Source: Clostridiales bacterium (lineage in GTDB: Bacteria > Bacillota > Clostridia > Peptostreptococcales > Anaerovoracaceae). From it: a stretch of DNA of 64,000 nt. This document shows, piece by piece, positions 1-6,886 of this stretch (position 1 is its first letter; every line of letters starts with the position of its first letter). A model generated the notes under the pieces. The model had not been told where the DNA came from. It ran no database searches and saw only the letters and a list, made by a program, of their open reading frames with translations. Location: the NCBI GenBank assembly GCA_015258265.1, contig JABZIP010000007.1:3401-67400 (forward strand), written 5' to 3'. Position numbers and translations under genes: made by a program.

Positions 1-1
1 G

Positions 2-553
2 AAGAATGTAAAAGAATATTCTATGGATTGCCTTATGCAAAATTTTAGTTTTGTTTTTCAAAATGTGTATCTGTTCCATGATACGATAGCCAATAACATA
101 AGATTCGGAAATCCTGACGCATCGATTGAAGATGTGATTGCCGCTGCAAAGAAAGCATGCTGCCATGATTTTATTACGGCATTGCCTGACGGATATAATA
201 CGATTATTGGAGAAAAAGGTGCATCGTTATCCGGCGGTGAAAAACAGCGTATTTCTATAGCAAGAGCGATTATGAAAGATGCGCCTGTTATTATACTCGA
301 CGAAGCAACTGCTAATGTTGATCCTGAGAATGAAAAAGAGTTGATGCAGGCAATTTACGCACTTACAGAGGAAAAAACGATTTTAATGATTGCGCATCGC
401 CTTAAGACAATTAGGAATGCAGATCAAATATTTGTCATAGATAAGGGACAAATTGTACAGAGCGGAACGCATGACACGCTTATGAAGCAGGACGGAATTT
501 ATAAGCAATTTGTTGAATCCAGAGTAAAAGCTATAGGTTGGAAAATAGGATAG
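2..553 (+). CDS. ABC exporter ATP-binding domain (3' part only)
   Basis: The reading frame is open from the left edge of the window, so this is the C-terminal part of a longer protein. It shows a Q-loop (FVFQNVYLF), the ABC signature LSGGEKQR, a Walker B (PVIILDEATA) with a D-loop, and an H-loop (IAHRL), in the order and spacing of exporter-type nucleotide-binding domains. In this class the ATPase is usually fused to six membrane helices, which would lie outside the window. The substrate cannot be told. The Walker A lies upstream and is not visible. The next gene has its own promoter, so this is probably the last gene of its operon. Confidence 0.93.
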   Translation, partial: KNVKEYSMDCLMQNFSFVFQNVYLFHDTIANNIRFGNPDASIEDVIAAAKKACCHDFITALPDGYNTIIGEKGASLSGGEKQRISIARAIMKDAPVIILDEATANVDPENEKELMQAIYALTEEKTILMIAHRLKTIRNADQIFVIDKGQIVQSGTHDTLMKQDGIYKQFVESRVKAIGWKIG

Positions 554-560
554 AAAACGG

Positions 561-588
561 TTGCTTTGAACTTAAAATGTGATATACT
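561..588 (+). promoter_or_regulatory. Promoter for DUF695-type gene
   Basis: TTGCTT (561-566), a 16-base spacer, then TATACT (583-588) resemble sigma-A boxes. They lie 30 bases upstream of the start at 619, which has a GGAGG ribosome site. Seen by eye only. Confidence 0.5.
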
Positions 589-618
589 TAAAGATAGATT
601 TGAACACGGAGGATATGT

Positions 619-1866
619 ATGGTGATATGGAAATCGGAAAATAGGGAAGATTTTTTTGCGCATATTGAAAAATTGACAGATGAAGACAAGTTTACTGAAT
701 GCATAGATCTGTTGACAAGCATACCGCAGGAAGAAAGAGATTATAATGCATGGTATCAACTTGCTCGCGCATATCAAAATTTTGCGATTGTAGGTGATGA
801 CGATAAAGGTACGTCTAGCTTTATAGGGGATAAGGCACTGTTAAAATCTATAGAAATCCTAAATTTTGTCAAGGAAGAGGGGGAAAATAAAGCTGAATGG
901 AATATGCGCATGGCGTATGCCTATCAGTATTTGACCTGCGAGGAAGAAAGAGCATTGCCGTATGCAATTCGCTGGGGAGAGCTTGCGCCTGATGATGCTA
1001 ATGCGTTTGAAGTAATCAAGGAATGTAATGAAGAAATTGAAAAGCGAAAACAAATGACAGGTGCGCAAAATAATACTGATGCATCTTGCGAAGCTCCGCA
1101 GATAGAAGAAGAGTGGGGTATCTATTTATGCAATCAATTTTGGTGTGATTTTCCGGCAGTGATTAGGCTCAATTTAGCACTTTCCAAATTTGATTTAATT
1201 GGTAAATATCCTAAAAGATTAACATTGCAAATTTTATATAAGAACCCGGATGAATATGGATTTCCTACGAGGGAAGAAGGAGAATTCTTATATCAAATTG
1301 AAGACGATATTTCAGATATTATTGAAAAACATGGCGATATCTTGGCAGGTGTTGTTAAATGCGATGACCGAGTTCATATTATCGCTTATGTAAAAGATGA
1401 AGCGGGCTATGCAGCTGAAATTTCCGAGCTTATGGAGAAAAAATGCAGCGATTATGTATATACGGTTGCAATACTTTTAGATGAGAATTGGGAAATGTAT
1501 TTTGACGCACTTTATCCTGACAAATATGAATATCAAAGTATCATGAATAACGCTCTAATCGAAAATATAAGAAATAATGGCGACATTATGGTTCCGCGAG
1601 TTCTTGAGCATTTTCTATTGTTTAAAACAGAAGAAAAAAGAAATGGATTCTTAGCCAAAGTCATGGAAGAAGGATTTGAGGAAATCAATTTAGAAGCTGA
1701 TGACGGTGAGTGCGAAGATGAAGATACGGAATATCCATATGAGCTTCTTATTGGAAGGGAAGATTCGTTTGAAGATATAGATGAAATTGTTTGGAATCTA
1801 ATGGATTTGGCGGAAGAATTTGACGGAGCTTATGACGGTTGGGGCTGTACTGTGGTAAGAGAGTAA
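619..1866 (+). CDS. DUF695 / RraB-like protein with helical N-terminus
   Basis: A 415-residue soluble, strongly acidic protein. Residues 1-150 are helical and resemble tetratricopeptide-like repeats (YNAWYQLARAYQNFAI, WNMRMAYAYQYL). The middle part (about 155-300) looks like the DUF4303/DUF695 type of fold seen in Firmicute proteins of unknown function. The last 85 residues (EKRNGFLAKVMEEGFE ... GAYDGWGCTVVRE) match the pattern of the RraB/ribonuclease-E-inhibitor-like domain, which ends in the same way. The start is an ATG behind GGAGG. The gene stands alone between a promoter and a 48-base gap before a small membrane protein. No catalytic residues are evident and the cellular role is unknown. 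Domain calls are from memory of family patterns. Confidence 0.7.
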   Translation: MVIWKSENREDFFAHIEKLTDEDKFTECIDLLTSIPQEERDYNAWYQLARAYQNFAIVGDDDKGTSSFIGDKALLKSIEILNFVKEEGENKAEWNMRMAYAYQYLTCEEERALPYAIRWGELAPDDANAFEVIKECNEEIEKRKQMTGAQNNTDASCEAPQIEEEWGIYLCNQFWCDFPAVIRLNLALSKFDLIGKYPKRLTLQILYKNPDEYGFPTREEGEFLYQIEDDISDIIEKHGDILAGVVKCDDRVHIIAYVKDEAGYAAEISELMEKKCSDYVYTVAILLDENWEMYFDALYPDKYEYQSIMNNALIENIRNNGDIMVPRVLEHFLLFKTEEKRNGFLAKVMEEGFEEINLEADDGECEDEDTEYPYELLIGREDSFEDIDEIVWNLMDLAEEFDGAYDGWGCTVVRE

Positions 1867-1914
1867 AAGAATTTTGAAAAAGACTGAATTACCGAGAAAG
1901 GTAGATAAAAGAAT

Positions 1915-2325
1915 ATGGCAGATGACAGCTTTATCGTGGGGCGTTTATATGCACCGTTAGCTATGATTGCTTTGCTTGGGATAATGATATATTTTCACAG
2001 GCACAAATCATTTAAATATTTGTATATGTTCAATATATTTTGCTATATGGTAGCTATATTTTCGTATTTTATTTTAATAAATCACCCTGTCGGTGAAAAG
2101 TTTCCAAATCCTTTGATGGCAGCGATTCCATTTGTGTGGGTAATAGCAATTTTTGAGGCATGTCTTCTTTCTATCCTATCGGTCAGCTTCTTTGTTTTCG
2201 AGGAGGCACAGCGCCATTTATGGGCAAAGATAGTAATTGGAATTGCCGCAGTTTCACTTGTTCTATGTGGGATAGGAATTGCCGCTTGGGTGGTACTTGG
2301 GATTTTATCACTTAATTCAGGTTAA
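1915..2325 (+). CDS. Small integral membrane protein, unknown function
   Basis: A 136-residue protein with about four hydrophobic segments (roughly residues 11-27, 35-56, 68-93 and 104-133). No family was recognised. The ribosome site is weak (AAAGGT about a dozen bases upstream). It follows the DUF695-like gene by 48 bases and is closed by a terminator hairpin, so the two may share a transcript. It contains no charged clusters or cysteine motifs that would suggest transport or signalling. Confidence 0.65.
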   Translation: MADDSFIVGRLYAPLAMIALLGIMIYFHRHKSFKYLYMFNIFCYMVAIFSYFILINHPVGEKFPNPLMAAIPFVWVIAIFEACLLSILSVSFFVFEEAQRHLWAKIVIGIAAVSLVLCGIGIAAWVVLGILSLNSG

Positions 2326-2333
2326 ATTTAAAG

Positions 2334-2367
2334 GAATCTGTTGTTGATACAAAGCAGATTCTTTTTT
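2334..2367 (+). terminator. Intrinsic terminator
   Basis: A 7-bp stem GAATCTG/CAGATTC (2334-2340 and 2355-2361) with a 14-base loop is followed by six T. It ends the transcript of the small membrane protein. Confidence 0.8.
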
Positions 2368-2426
2368 ATTCAAAAAAAATGTTGACTTATTATCAAAATG
2401 ATGCCAAGATACAATCACAAAGATAG

Positions 2427-2439
2427 TATCAACTTGATA
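2427..2439 (+). promoter_or_regulatory. Palindrome upstream of nicotinamidase-like gene
   Basis: TATCAAcTTGATA is a perfect 13-base palindrome 25 bases before the ATG at 2464. A TTGACT box (2382-2387) lies upstream, but no good -10 box at standard spacing is visible. It could be an operator. No regulator is assigned. Confidence 0.3.
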
Positions 2440-2463
2440 TTAAGTAGTAAAGAGGTGGAAGTT

Positions 2464-2970
2464 ATGAGAAAAACACTAATTGTTGTGGATATGCAAAACG
2501 ATTTTGTGGACGGAGCATTAGGAACCAAAGAGGCGGTTAATATTTTGCCGAACGTAAAGAAAAAAATTGCAAAATACAAGGAGCGCGGAGATGAAATTAT
2601 TTTTACACGAGATACTCATCAGAAAAATTACCTTGAAACAAATGAAGGGCGAAATTTGCCTGTTGAACATTGCATAGAAAATACTAAAGGCTGGGAAATT
2701 CATTCGGAGCTTGAGGTTGATAGCGCTATGTATATTAACAAGCCGTGCTTCGGTTATACGGATTGGGGCAAATTTGATTTTGAAGAAGTTGAACTTGTCG
2801 GTCTTTGTACAGATATATGCGTTGTATCCAATGCGCTAATCATTAAAGCGGCGTTTCCGGAAATAGATGTAATAGTGGATGCAAGTTGCTGTGCAGGAGT
2901 AACACCGAAGACTCACGAAGCGGCATTGACGACTATGAAGTCATGTCAAATTAAAGTGATAGGTGAGTAA
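2464..2970 (+). CDS. Isochorismatase-fold cysteine hydrolase, nicotinamidase-like
   Basis: A 168-residue enzyme of the isochorismatase/nicotinamidase family, which in NAD salvage converts nicotinamide to nicotinate and ammonia. The triad is visible: Asp9 (VVDMQNDF), a Lys near 93 (INKPCF) and Cys119 (LCTDICV). The Asp-x-His pair in TRDTH (50-52) matches the metal ligands of nicotinamidases. I chose the ATG at 2464 because AGAGGTGG lies just upstream and the family motif then begins at residue 5; the ATG at 2398 is too far upstream and lacks a ribosome site. Its neighbours, a phosphoribosyltransferase relic and nadE, support a role in NAD salvage. The exact substrate remains an inference. Confidence 0.85.
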   Translation: MRKTLIVVDMQNDFVDGALGTKEAVNILPNVKKKIAKYKERGDEIIFTRDTHQKNYLETNEGRNLPVEHCIENTKGWEIHSELEVDSAMYINKPCFGYTDWGKFDFEEVELVGLCTDICVVSNALIIKAAFPEIDVIVDASCCAGVTPKTHEAALTTMKSCQIKVIGE

Positions 2971-2980
2971 TAAATAATGA

Positions 2981-3226
2981 GACGAAAATTCCGTTTTCGA
3001 AGGAGAAATGCTTAGAAGATTACTTACCGAGATTTATCCAAATACCGGTTTCAGTGAGGTCTTGGATTCATACGATTATTAGAATATCATCGAAAGTGTG
3101 CTTCCGAAATTAAAAGCGGAAATTATGGCGCACAACGGTTGCATGCTCATGAGAGGCGATTCCATTACCGTTCAAAAAGATGAATACACTTGGGATGAGG
3201 CGTGCGCAAATACGAACAAAGAATAG
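2981..3226 (+). pseudogene. Relic of nicotinamide/nicotinate phosphoribosyltransferase
   Basis: In one frame the sequence reads ENSVFEGEMLRRLLTEIYP, then DSYDY, a TAG stop at 3080-3082, then NIIESVLPKLKAEIM and MRGDS, and ends at TAG 3224-3226. These pieces recall NAMPT-type phosphoribosyltransferases: ATEHSV, a (F)RRLLTEVYP block, SDSYDYW, then LPxLKDEI and RxDSGDP. That family makes NMN or NaMN from PRPP. The full enzyme is about 450-490 residues, so most of it is gone. The position between a nicotinamidase-like gene and nadE fits a former salvage operon. I identified it by eye; the stop codon and missing ends make it non-functional as that enzyme. Confidence 0.68.
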
Positions 3227-3247
3227 AAGTTTTAAGGGGATGAGATT

Positions 3248-4018
3248 ATGAAAGAATATAAATTTGACGCAGTTAAGACAAAAGATGAAGTTGTTTTGTG
3301 GATTCGCGAATTTTTTGAAGAAAATGGGCGCGATTGTAATGCTGTAATAGGAATTTCGGGTGGAAAAGACAGTTCAATTGCGGCAGCATTATGCGTTGAA
3401 GCGCTTGGAAAGGAGCGCGTAATCGGAGTGATGATGCCAAATGGGGATCAAAGCGATATTGAAATGGGAAGATTGCTTGTAAACCACTTGGGAATTCGCA
3501 ATATAGAAGTCAATATCAAAGAAGCCATAGATGGTGTATTAAACGGAATTGAAAACAGCAAACAAAACGGGGCTGCGCTTGATATTTCAAAGCAGACGAG
3601 AGAAAATCTGCCTCCTAGAATCAGGATGTCAACGCTATATGCTATTAGCCAAAGCATGAACGGCAGGGTTGTCAATACATGCAACTTGTCGGAAGATTGG
3701 GTTGGATATTCAACAAGATACGGGGATTCTGTCGGCGATTTCAGCCCAATGTCCAATTTGACTGTAACAGAAGTAAAGCAAATCGGGCGATTATTGAATT
3801 TGCCTGATGTTTTAGTCGATAAAGTGCCTGTTGACGGATTATGCGGAAAATCAGATGAAGAAAATCTCGGATTTACATATGAGATGCTCGACATTTATAT
3901 TAGGACGGGTGTAATTGATGACTTGGAAAAGAAAGCTGTAATTGATAAAAAGCATGCGCAAAATTTATTCAAATTGAAGTTGATGCCAATGTTTGATTCT
4001 AAAATCGAAACGATTTAA
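3248..4018 (+). CDS. nadE: NAD(+) synthetase, ammonia-dependent type
   Basis: A 256-residue enzyme that amidates deamido-NAD with ATP and ammonia, the last step of NAD synthesis. The ATP-pyrophosphatase P-loop GISGGKDSS is at residues 35-43. The downstream blocks NTCNLSEDWVGYSTRYGD and PVDGLCGKSDEE are typical of NadE. There is no N-terminal glutaminase domain, so free ammonia (or another donor) is expected. The ribosome site AAGGGG lies ahead of the ATG. The gene looks intact although genes on both sides are decayed. A diverged second copy of its C-terminal tail is found at 6752. Confidence 0.93.
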   Translation: MKEYKFDAVKTKDEVVLWIREFFEENGRDCNAVIGISGGKDSSIAAALCVEALGKERVIGVMMPNGDQSDIEMGRLLVNHLGIRNIEVNIKEAIDGVLNGIENSKQNGAALDISKQTRENLPPRIRMSTLYAISQSMNGRVVNTCNLSEDWVGYSTRYGDSVGDFSPMSNLTVTEVKQIGRLLNLPDVLVDKVPVDGLCGKSDEENLGFTYEMLDIYIRTGVIDDLEKKAVIDKKHAQNLFKLKLMPMFDSKIETI

Positions 4019-4213
4019 CTTGTAGGAGAACGCTTTAAAAGAGCGCAATTCCCATACAAAGGAGCGTGGGCGCTACCGGGAGGATTTGTAAAAAGGGGAG
4101 AAATTCTTGAGAAAGCGGCTGAAAGAGAATTGTTTGAGGAAACAGGAGAAATAATTGAAGGGCAGTGGCATAGGCCCGCTATGCTTTTCAGGGTAAGGAA
4201 AAGCATAGCATAA
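4019..4213 (+). pseudogene. Nudix hydrolase fragment
   Basis: Directly after the nadE stop, one frame reads ERFKRAQFPYKGAWALPGGF followed by VKRGEILEKAAERELFEETG. This is a Nudix box (G-x5-E-x7-RE-x-x-EE-x-G) with its usual preceding WALPGGF. No start codon or N-terminal strand is present, and the frame stops soon after the box, at 4211. Nudix enzymes of the ADP-ribose pyrophosphatase type often sit beside NAD-salvage genes, so this probably belonged to the same operon. About 65 codons remain of a usual 130-200. Confidence 0.8.
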
Positions 4214-4233
4214 GTAAATCTATATCACCTTAT

Positions 4234-4347
4234 TCATTTGCAGTCATCTACAACTATTACAAGTAAATTTTTGTCTATTAACTTAGTTGTTAATTGAATG
4301 AGTTTTTCATTCGGCTCATACGCAGGTATTACTACTATTGTTTTCAT
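4234..4347 (-). pseudogene. Family 2 glycosyltransferase N-terminal relic
   Basis: On the minus strand an ATG at 4347 opens MKTIVVIPAYEPNEKLIQL and ends, after 37 codons, with VIVVDDCK and a TGA. The VIPAYEPNEKL start and the VVDD block are the beginning of a GT2 (GT-A fold) glycosyltransferase, in which VDDGS would follow. Everything past the first nucleotide-binding strands is lost. A TATAAT on the minus strand (4411-4406) may be what remains of its promoter. Confidence 0.7.
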
Positions 4348-4606
4348 TGTTTTTTACTTCCCACCTGTCAGGTGAGCTTTTCTCCTTTACTTAGTGTTAT
4401 TTATTATTATATGCACAAACCTTAAATGTACTTTAAAAGAATCCCAAAGGTTAAAAAATGATTTTACGAATCTTGCTATTGTAAAGTGCAAAACAATATG
4501 CAATAATAGCATTATCAAAACGGGTGATTATAAGTTGACTATCAAACGAATACAAATATTCAAAAAAGTGAAATCCTAAGTAGGTAGAAGGAAGATGTAA
4601 AAAAGT
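4348..4606. other. Gap with no recognisable gene
   Basis: About 260 AT-rich bases between the glycosyltransferase relic and the DUF421 gene. A short palindrome CACCTGTCAGGTG lies at 4362-4374. A possible 61-codon frame at 4394-4579 has no ribosome site and no family resemblance, and I do not consider it a gene. Confidence 0.5.
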
Positions 4607-5239
4607 ATGAATCCATTTTTATTAGTGGCTATAAAATTGTTAATAGGGTTTCTTGTAATGATTGTAATAATAAATATAACAGGAAAAGGTAATTTGGCAC
4701 CGTCGTCAGCCAGCGATCAAATTGTAAACTATGTTCTTGGTGGTATTATAGGAGGTGTTATTTATAACGAGAATGTCAAGATACTGGATTTTATTGCAAT
4801 TTTATGTATTTGGTGTATGCTTGTACTCGCTTTAAAGTGGATAAAGAAGCATAATGTAAAAGCAAAACAGATAATAGATGGCAGGGCTTTAATAATAATC
4901 GATGACGGTAAAATAGATATTGAAAATTGTAAGAAAGCTGGACTGTCTGCGCACGATGTAGCTTTTAAGTTGCGCACAAACGGGATTTATTCATCAAAGA
5001 TGGTAAAACGGGCAGTAGTTGAGCAAAACGGACAACTAATCATAATACAGGCAGGAGAAGAAAATCCTAAGTTCCCTGTTATTACCGATGGTCAAGTACA
5101 AAATGATATTCTTAAAGTGATAGGGAAAGATGAAGAGTGGCTTCTTGGCGAATTACAAAAGCATGGAATTACTAAACCTAGTGAAGTGTTTTTGGGAGAG
5201 TATGTTGACAATTCCTTTATACTAACGACATATGAATAA
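4607..5239 (+). CDS. DUF421 (YetF-like) membrane protein
   Basis: A 210-residue protein with three N-terminal membrane helices (about residues 5-25, 38-56 and 60-78), then a soluble domain. The RALIIIDDGKIDIENCKKAG stretch, the DVAFKLRTNGI block and VVEQNGQLIII are typical of the DUF421/YetF family. Its members are found in Bacillus and Clostridium, and some have been linked to spore or envelope functions. The biochemical role is unknown. It lies among gene relics but is itself intact. An AAGGAAG about 13 bases upstream may be the ribosome site. Confidence 0.85.
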   Translation: MNPFLLVAIKLLIGFLVMIVIINITGKGNLAPSSASDQIVNYVLGGIIGGVIYNENVKILDFIAILCIWCMLVLALKWIKKHNVKAKQIIDGRALIIIDDGKIDIENCKKAGLSAHDVAFKLRTNGIYSSKMVKRAVVEQNGQLIIIQAGEENPKFPVITDGQVQNDILKVIGKDEEWLLGELQKHGITKPSEVFLGEYVDNSFILTTYE

Positions 5240-5328
5240 TGGAGTAAATATAGACTATATTAAACTAAAACCAATATAAGGATAGGCGTATTTAAGTGGA
5301 AGTTTTTTAATATTGTAAATACGATAAA

Positions 5329-5366
5329 ACTCGAAATAAAAAGGTGGAAATCCGCCTTAATTTTTT
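5329..5366 (+). repeat. Twin hairpin element, copy 1
   Basis: The 37 bases starting ACTCGAAATAAAAAGG differ from copy 2 (from 5406) at one position in the stem. The stem is AAGGTGGA/TCCGCCTT (5341-5358, one G-T pair) followed by a T-run, which is a classical terminator shape. It may end the DUF421 transcript. Confidence 0.8.
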
Positions 5367-5374
5367 ATAGTTTA

Positions 5375-5403
5375 TTGATTAGCTAACTAATTTGTGATAA
5401 AAT
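5375..5403 (+). promoter_or_regulatory. Promoter between the two hairpins
   Basis: TTGATT (5375-5380), 17 bases, TAAAAT (5398-5403). Transcription would begin near 5410, at the very start of the second hairpin element, and read into the DUF4143 ATPase gene. Confidence 0.55.
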
Positions 5404-5405
5404 AC

Positions 5406-5442
5406 ACTCGAAATAAAAAGGCGGAAATCCGCCTTAATTTTT
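5406..5442 (+). repeat. Twin hairpin element, copy 2 (terminator-like)
   Basis: Starts 77 bases after copy 1 and is nearly identical to it. Perfect 8-bp stem AAGGCGGA/TCCGCCTT (5418-5425 and 5428-5435), then AATTTTT. It ends 16 bases before the ATG of the ATPase gene, so it lies in the leader of that mRNA and could act as an attenuator, a 5' stabiliser or a binding site. Confidence 0.8.
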
Positions 5443-5458
5443 CTTGCGAGGTGGCTAT

Positions 5459-6748
5459 ATGATAATTAAACGAGATTATTATCTAAAGAAAATTATAGAT
5501 AAAAGAGAAAATGGCAGAATTAAGATCATTACAGGGATAAGAAGATGTGGGAAATCATATTTGTTATTTAATTTATACAAAGAGTACTTAATGTCTAAGG
5601 GCGTCAAAGAAAAACAAATAATATCTATTGCACTTGATGAAATAGATAATCTTAAATATAGAAATCCATTTAGATTGAATGAGTACATAAAGGAAAAAAC
5701 TAATAAAAGAAATCAAATATATTATATTTTCATCGATGAGATTCAATTATCTGTGCCTGTAAGCAATCCATATGTAGATAGCCGAGAAAAAAATGTAACT
5801 TTTGTCGATGTCTTGCTGGGAATTGCAAAAAATACTAATTTGGACATTTATGTAACAGGTAGCAATTCTAAAATGCTTTCATCCGATGTATTGACGCAGT
5901 TTCGAGATCGCGGTGATGAGATACATGTAAATCCTCTATCATTTTCAGAAGTTTATGATTTGTATGAAAACAAAGAGTTAGCTTTTGAACATTATACAGT
6001 ATATGGAGGAATGCCATATATCTATAGTTTAAAAAGTGATGAAGAAAAAAATCAATATTTGAAGGACTTATTTAAGGAAACGTATATAAAGGATATTTTG
6101 GAAAGAAATAACATACAAAATGAGAAGGAAGTACTTGAATTATTGCTTGATTTCACATCTTCCGCCATTGGCTCACTAACTAATCCAACTAAGCTATCAA
6201 GAAGATTTTTATCAGAAAAACAGATAAATATATCTTCCAATACAATTTCAAAATATCTTAGTTTCTTTGAGGAGGCATATGTTATATATCGCGTTAATAG
6301 ATATGATGTTAAGGGATCAAGATATTTCTCGACACCACTAAAATATTATTTTGCAGATATAGGTCTTAGAAATGCGAGATTAAATTTTAGGCAAGTAGAA
6401 GAAACTCATATTATGGAAAATATCATCTATAACGACTTGCTTCGTAGAGGATATAACATAGATGTTGGTGTAGTTGAACACGATTGTAAGAAAGAAGGGA
6501 ACAGGAGAAAGGTGCAGCTCGAAGTTGATTTTGTTATAAACAAGGGGCATCAAAGGTATTATATCCAATCAGCTTTAAATGTGGATAGTATGGAGAAAAG
6601 AGAGCAAGAAACGGCATCACTTAAGAAAATAGACGATTCATTTAAAAAAATTGTGATTGTGAGAAAGCCTATCGTTCCTAGACATGACAATGATGGCATT
6701 TTATACATTGGAGTAGGGGAGTTTTTACTTAATGAAGTAATCATATGA
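5459..6748 (+). CDS. AAA family ATPase with DUF4143 domain
   Basis: A 429-residue protein. The Walker A (TGIRRCGKSYLL) lies near residue 25 and the Walker B (YYIFIDEIQ) near 95, followed by the sensor-like strand IYVTGSNSKML. The C-terminal part carries the DUF4143 pattern with a restriction-endonuclease-like end (LEVDFVINKGHQRYYIQSAL, with E/D-V-D-F and a later Gln). Such ATPases are common, patchily distributed in anaerobes, and of unsettled role; mobile or defence-linked functions have been proposed. I chose ATG 5459 because AGGTGG sits eight bases upstream; the TTG at 5444 is inside that site. No partner gene is adjacent. Confidence 0.9.
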   Translation: MIIKRDYYLKKIIDKRENGRIKIITGIRRCGKSYLLFNLYKEYLMSKGVKEKQIISIALDEIDNLKYRNPFRLNEYIKEKTNKRNQIYYIFIDEIQLSVPVSNPYVDSREKNVTFVDVLLGIAKNTNLDIYVTGSNSKMLSSDVLTQFRDRGDEIHVNPLSFSEVYDLYENKELAFEHYTVYGGMPYIYSLKSDEEKNQYLKDLFKETYIKDILERNNIQNEKEVLELLLDFTSSAIGSLTNPTKLSRRFLSEKQINISSNTISKYLSFFEEAYVIYRVNRYDVKGSRYFSTPLKYYFADIGLRNARLNFRQVEETHIMENIIYNDLLRRGYNIDVGVVEHDCKKEGNRRKVQLEVDFVINKGHQRYYIQSALNVDSMEKREQETASLKKIDDSFKKIVIVRKPIVPRHDNDGILYIGVGEFLLNEVII

Positions 6749-6751
6749 GAT

Positions 6752-6811
6752 GTTCAAAATTTGCTTAACTTGAAAATGATGCCGGTATTTGAAATACAAA
6801 TCAGTAAAGTG
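6752..6811 (+). pseudogene. Relic of a second nadE C-terminus
   Basis: Immediately after the ATPase stop, one frame reads VQNLLNLKMMPVFEIQISK. The end of the intact NadE reads AQNLFKLKLMPMFDSKIETI. The match also shows at DNA level (for example CAAAATTT and TGATGCC in register), but with many changes, so this is a diverged copy and not a recent duplication. No start or upstream nadE sequence is present. Confidence 0.62.
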
Positions 6812-6833
6812 AAACTAAAGATTTTACAAATAA

Positions 6834-6861
6834 TAAAAAACGCACCTTCGGGTGCGTTTTT
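6834..6861. terminator. Bidirectional terminator
   Basis: Stem CGCACC/GGTGCG with a TTCG loop (6841-6856), A-rich on the left and T-rich on the right. It can end transcripts from both the ATPase side and the minus-strand transporter. Confidence 0.88.
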
Positions 6862-6886
6862 GTTATAATCGGATTTAATGAATAAA

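Noticed and set aside
4394..4579. 61-codon + strand frame before the DUF421 gene
   Set aside because: No ribosome site, Lys/Ile-rich as expected from AT-rich non-coding DNA, and no family similarity.
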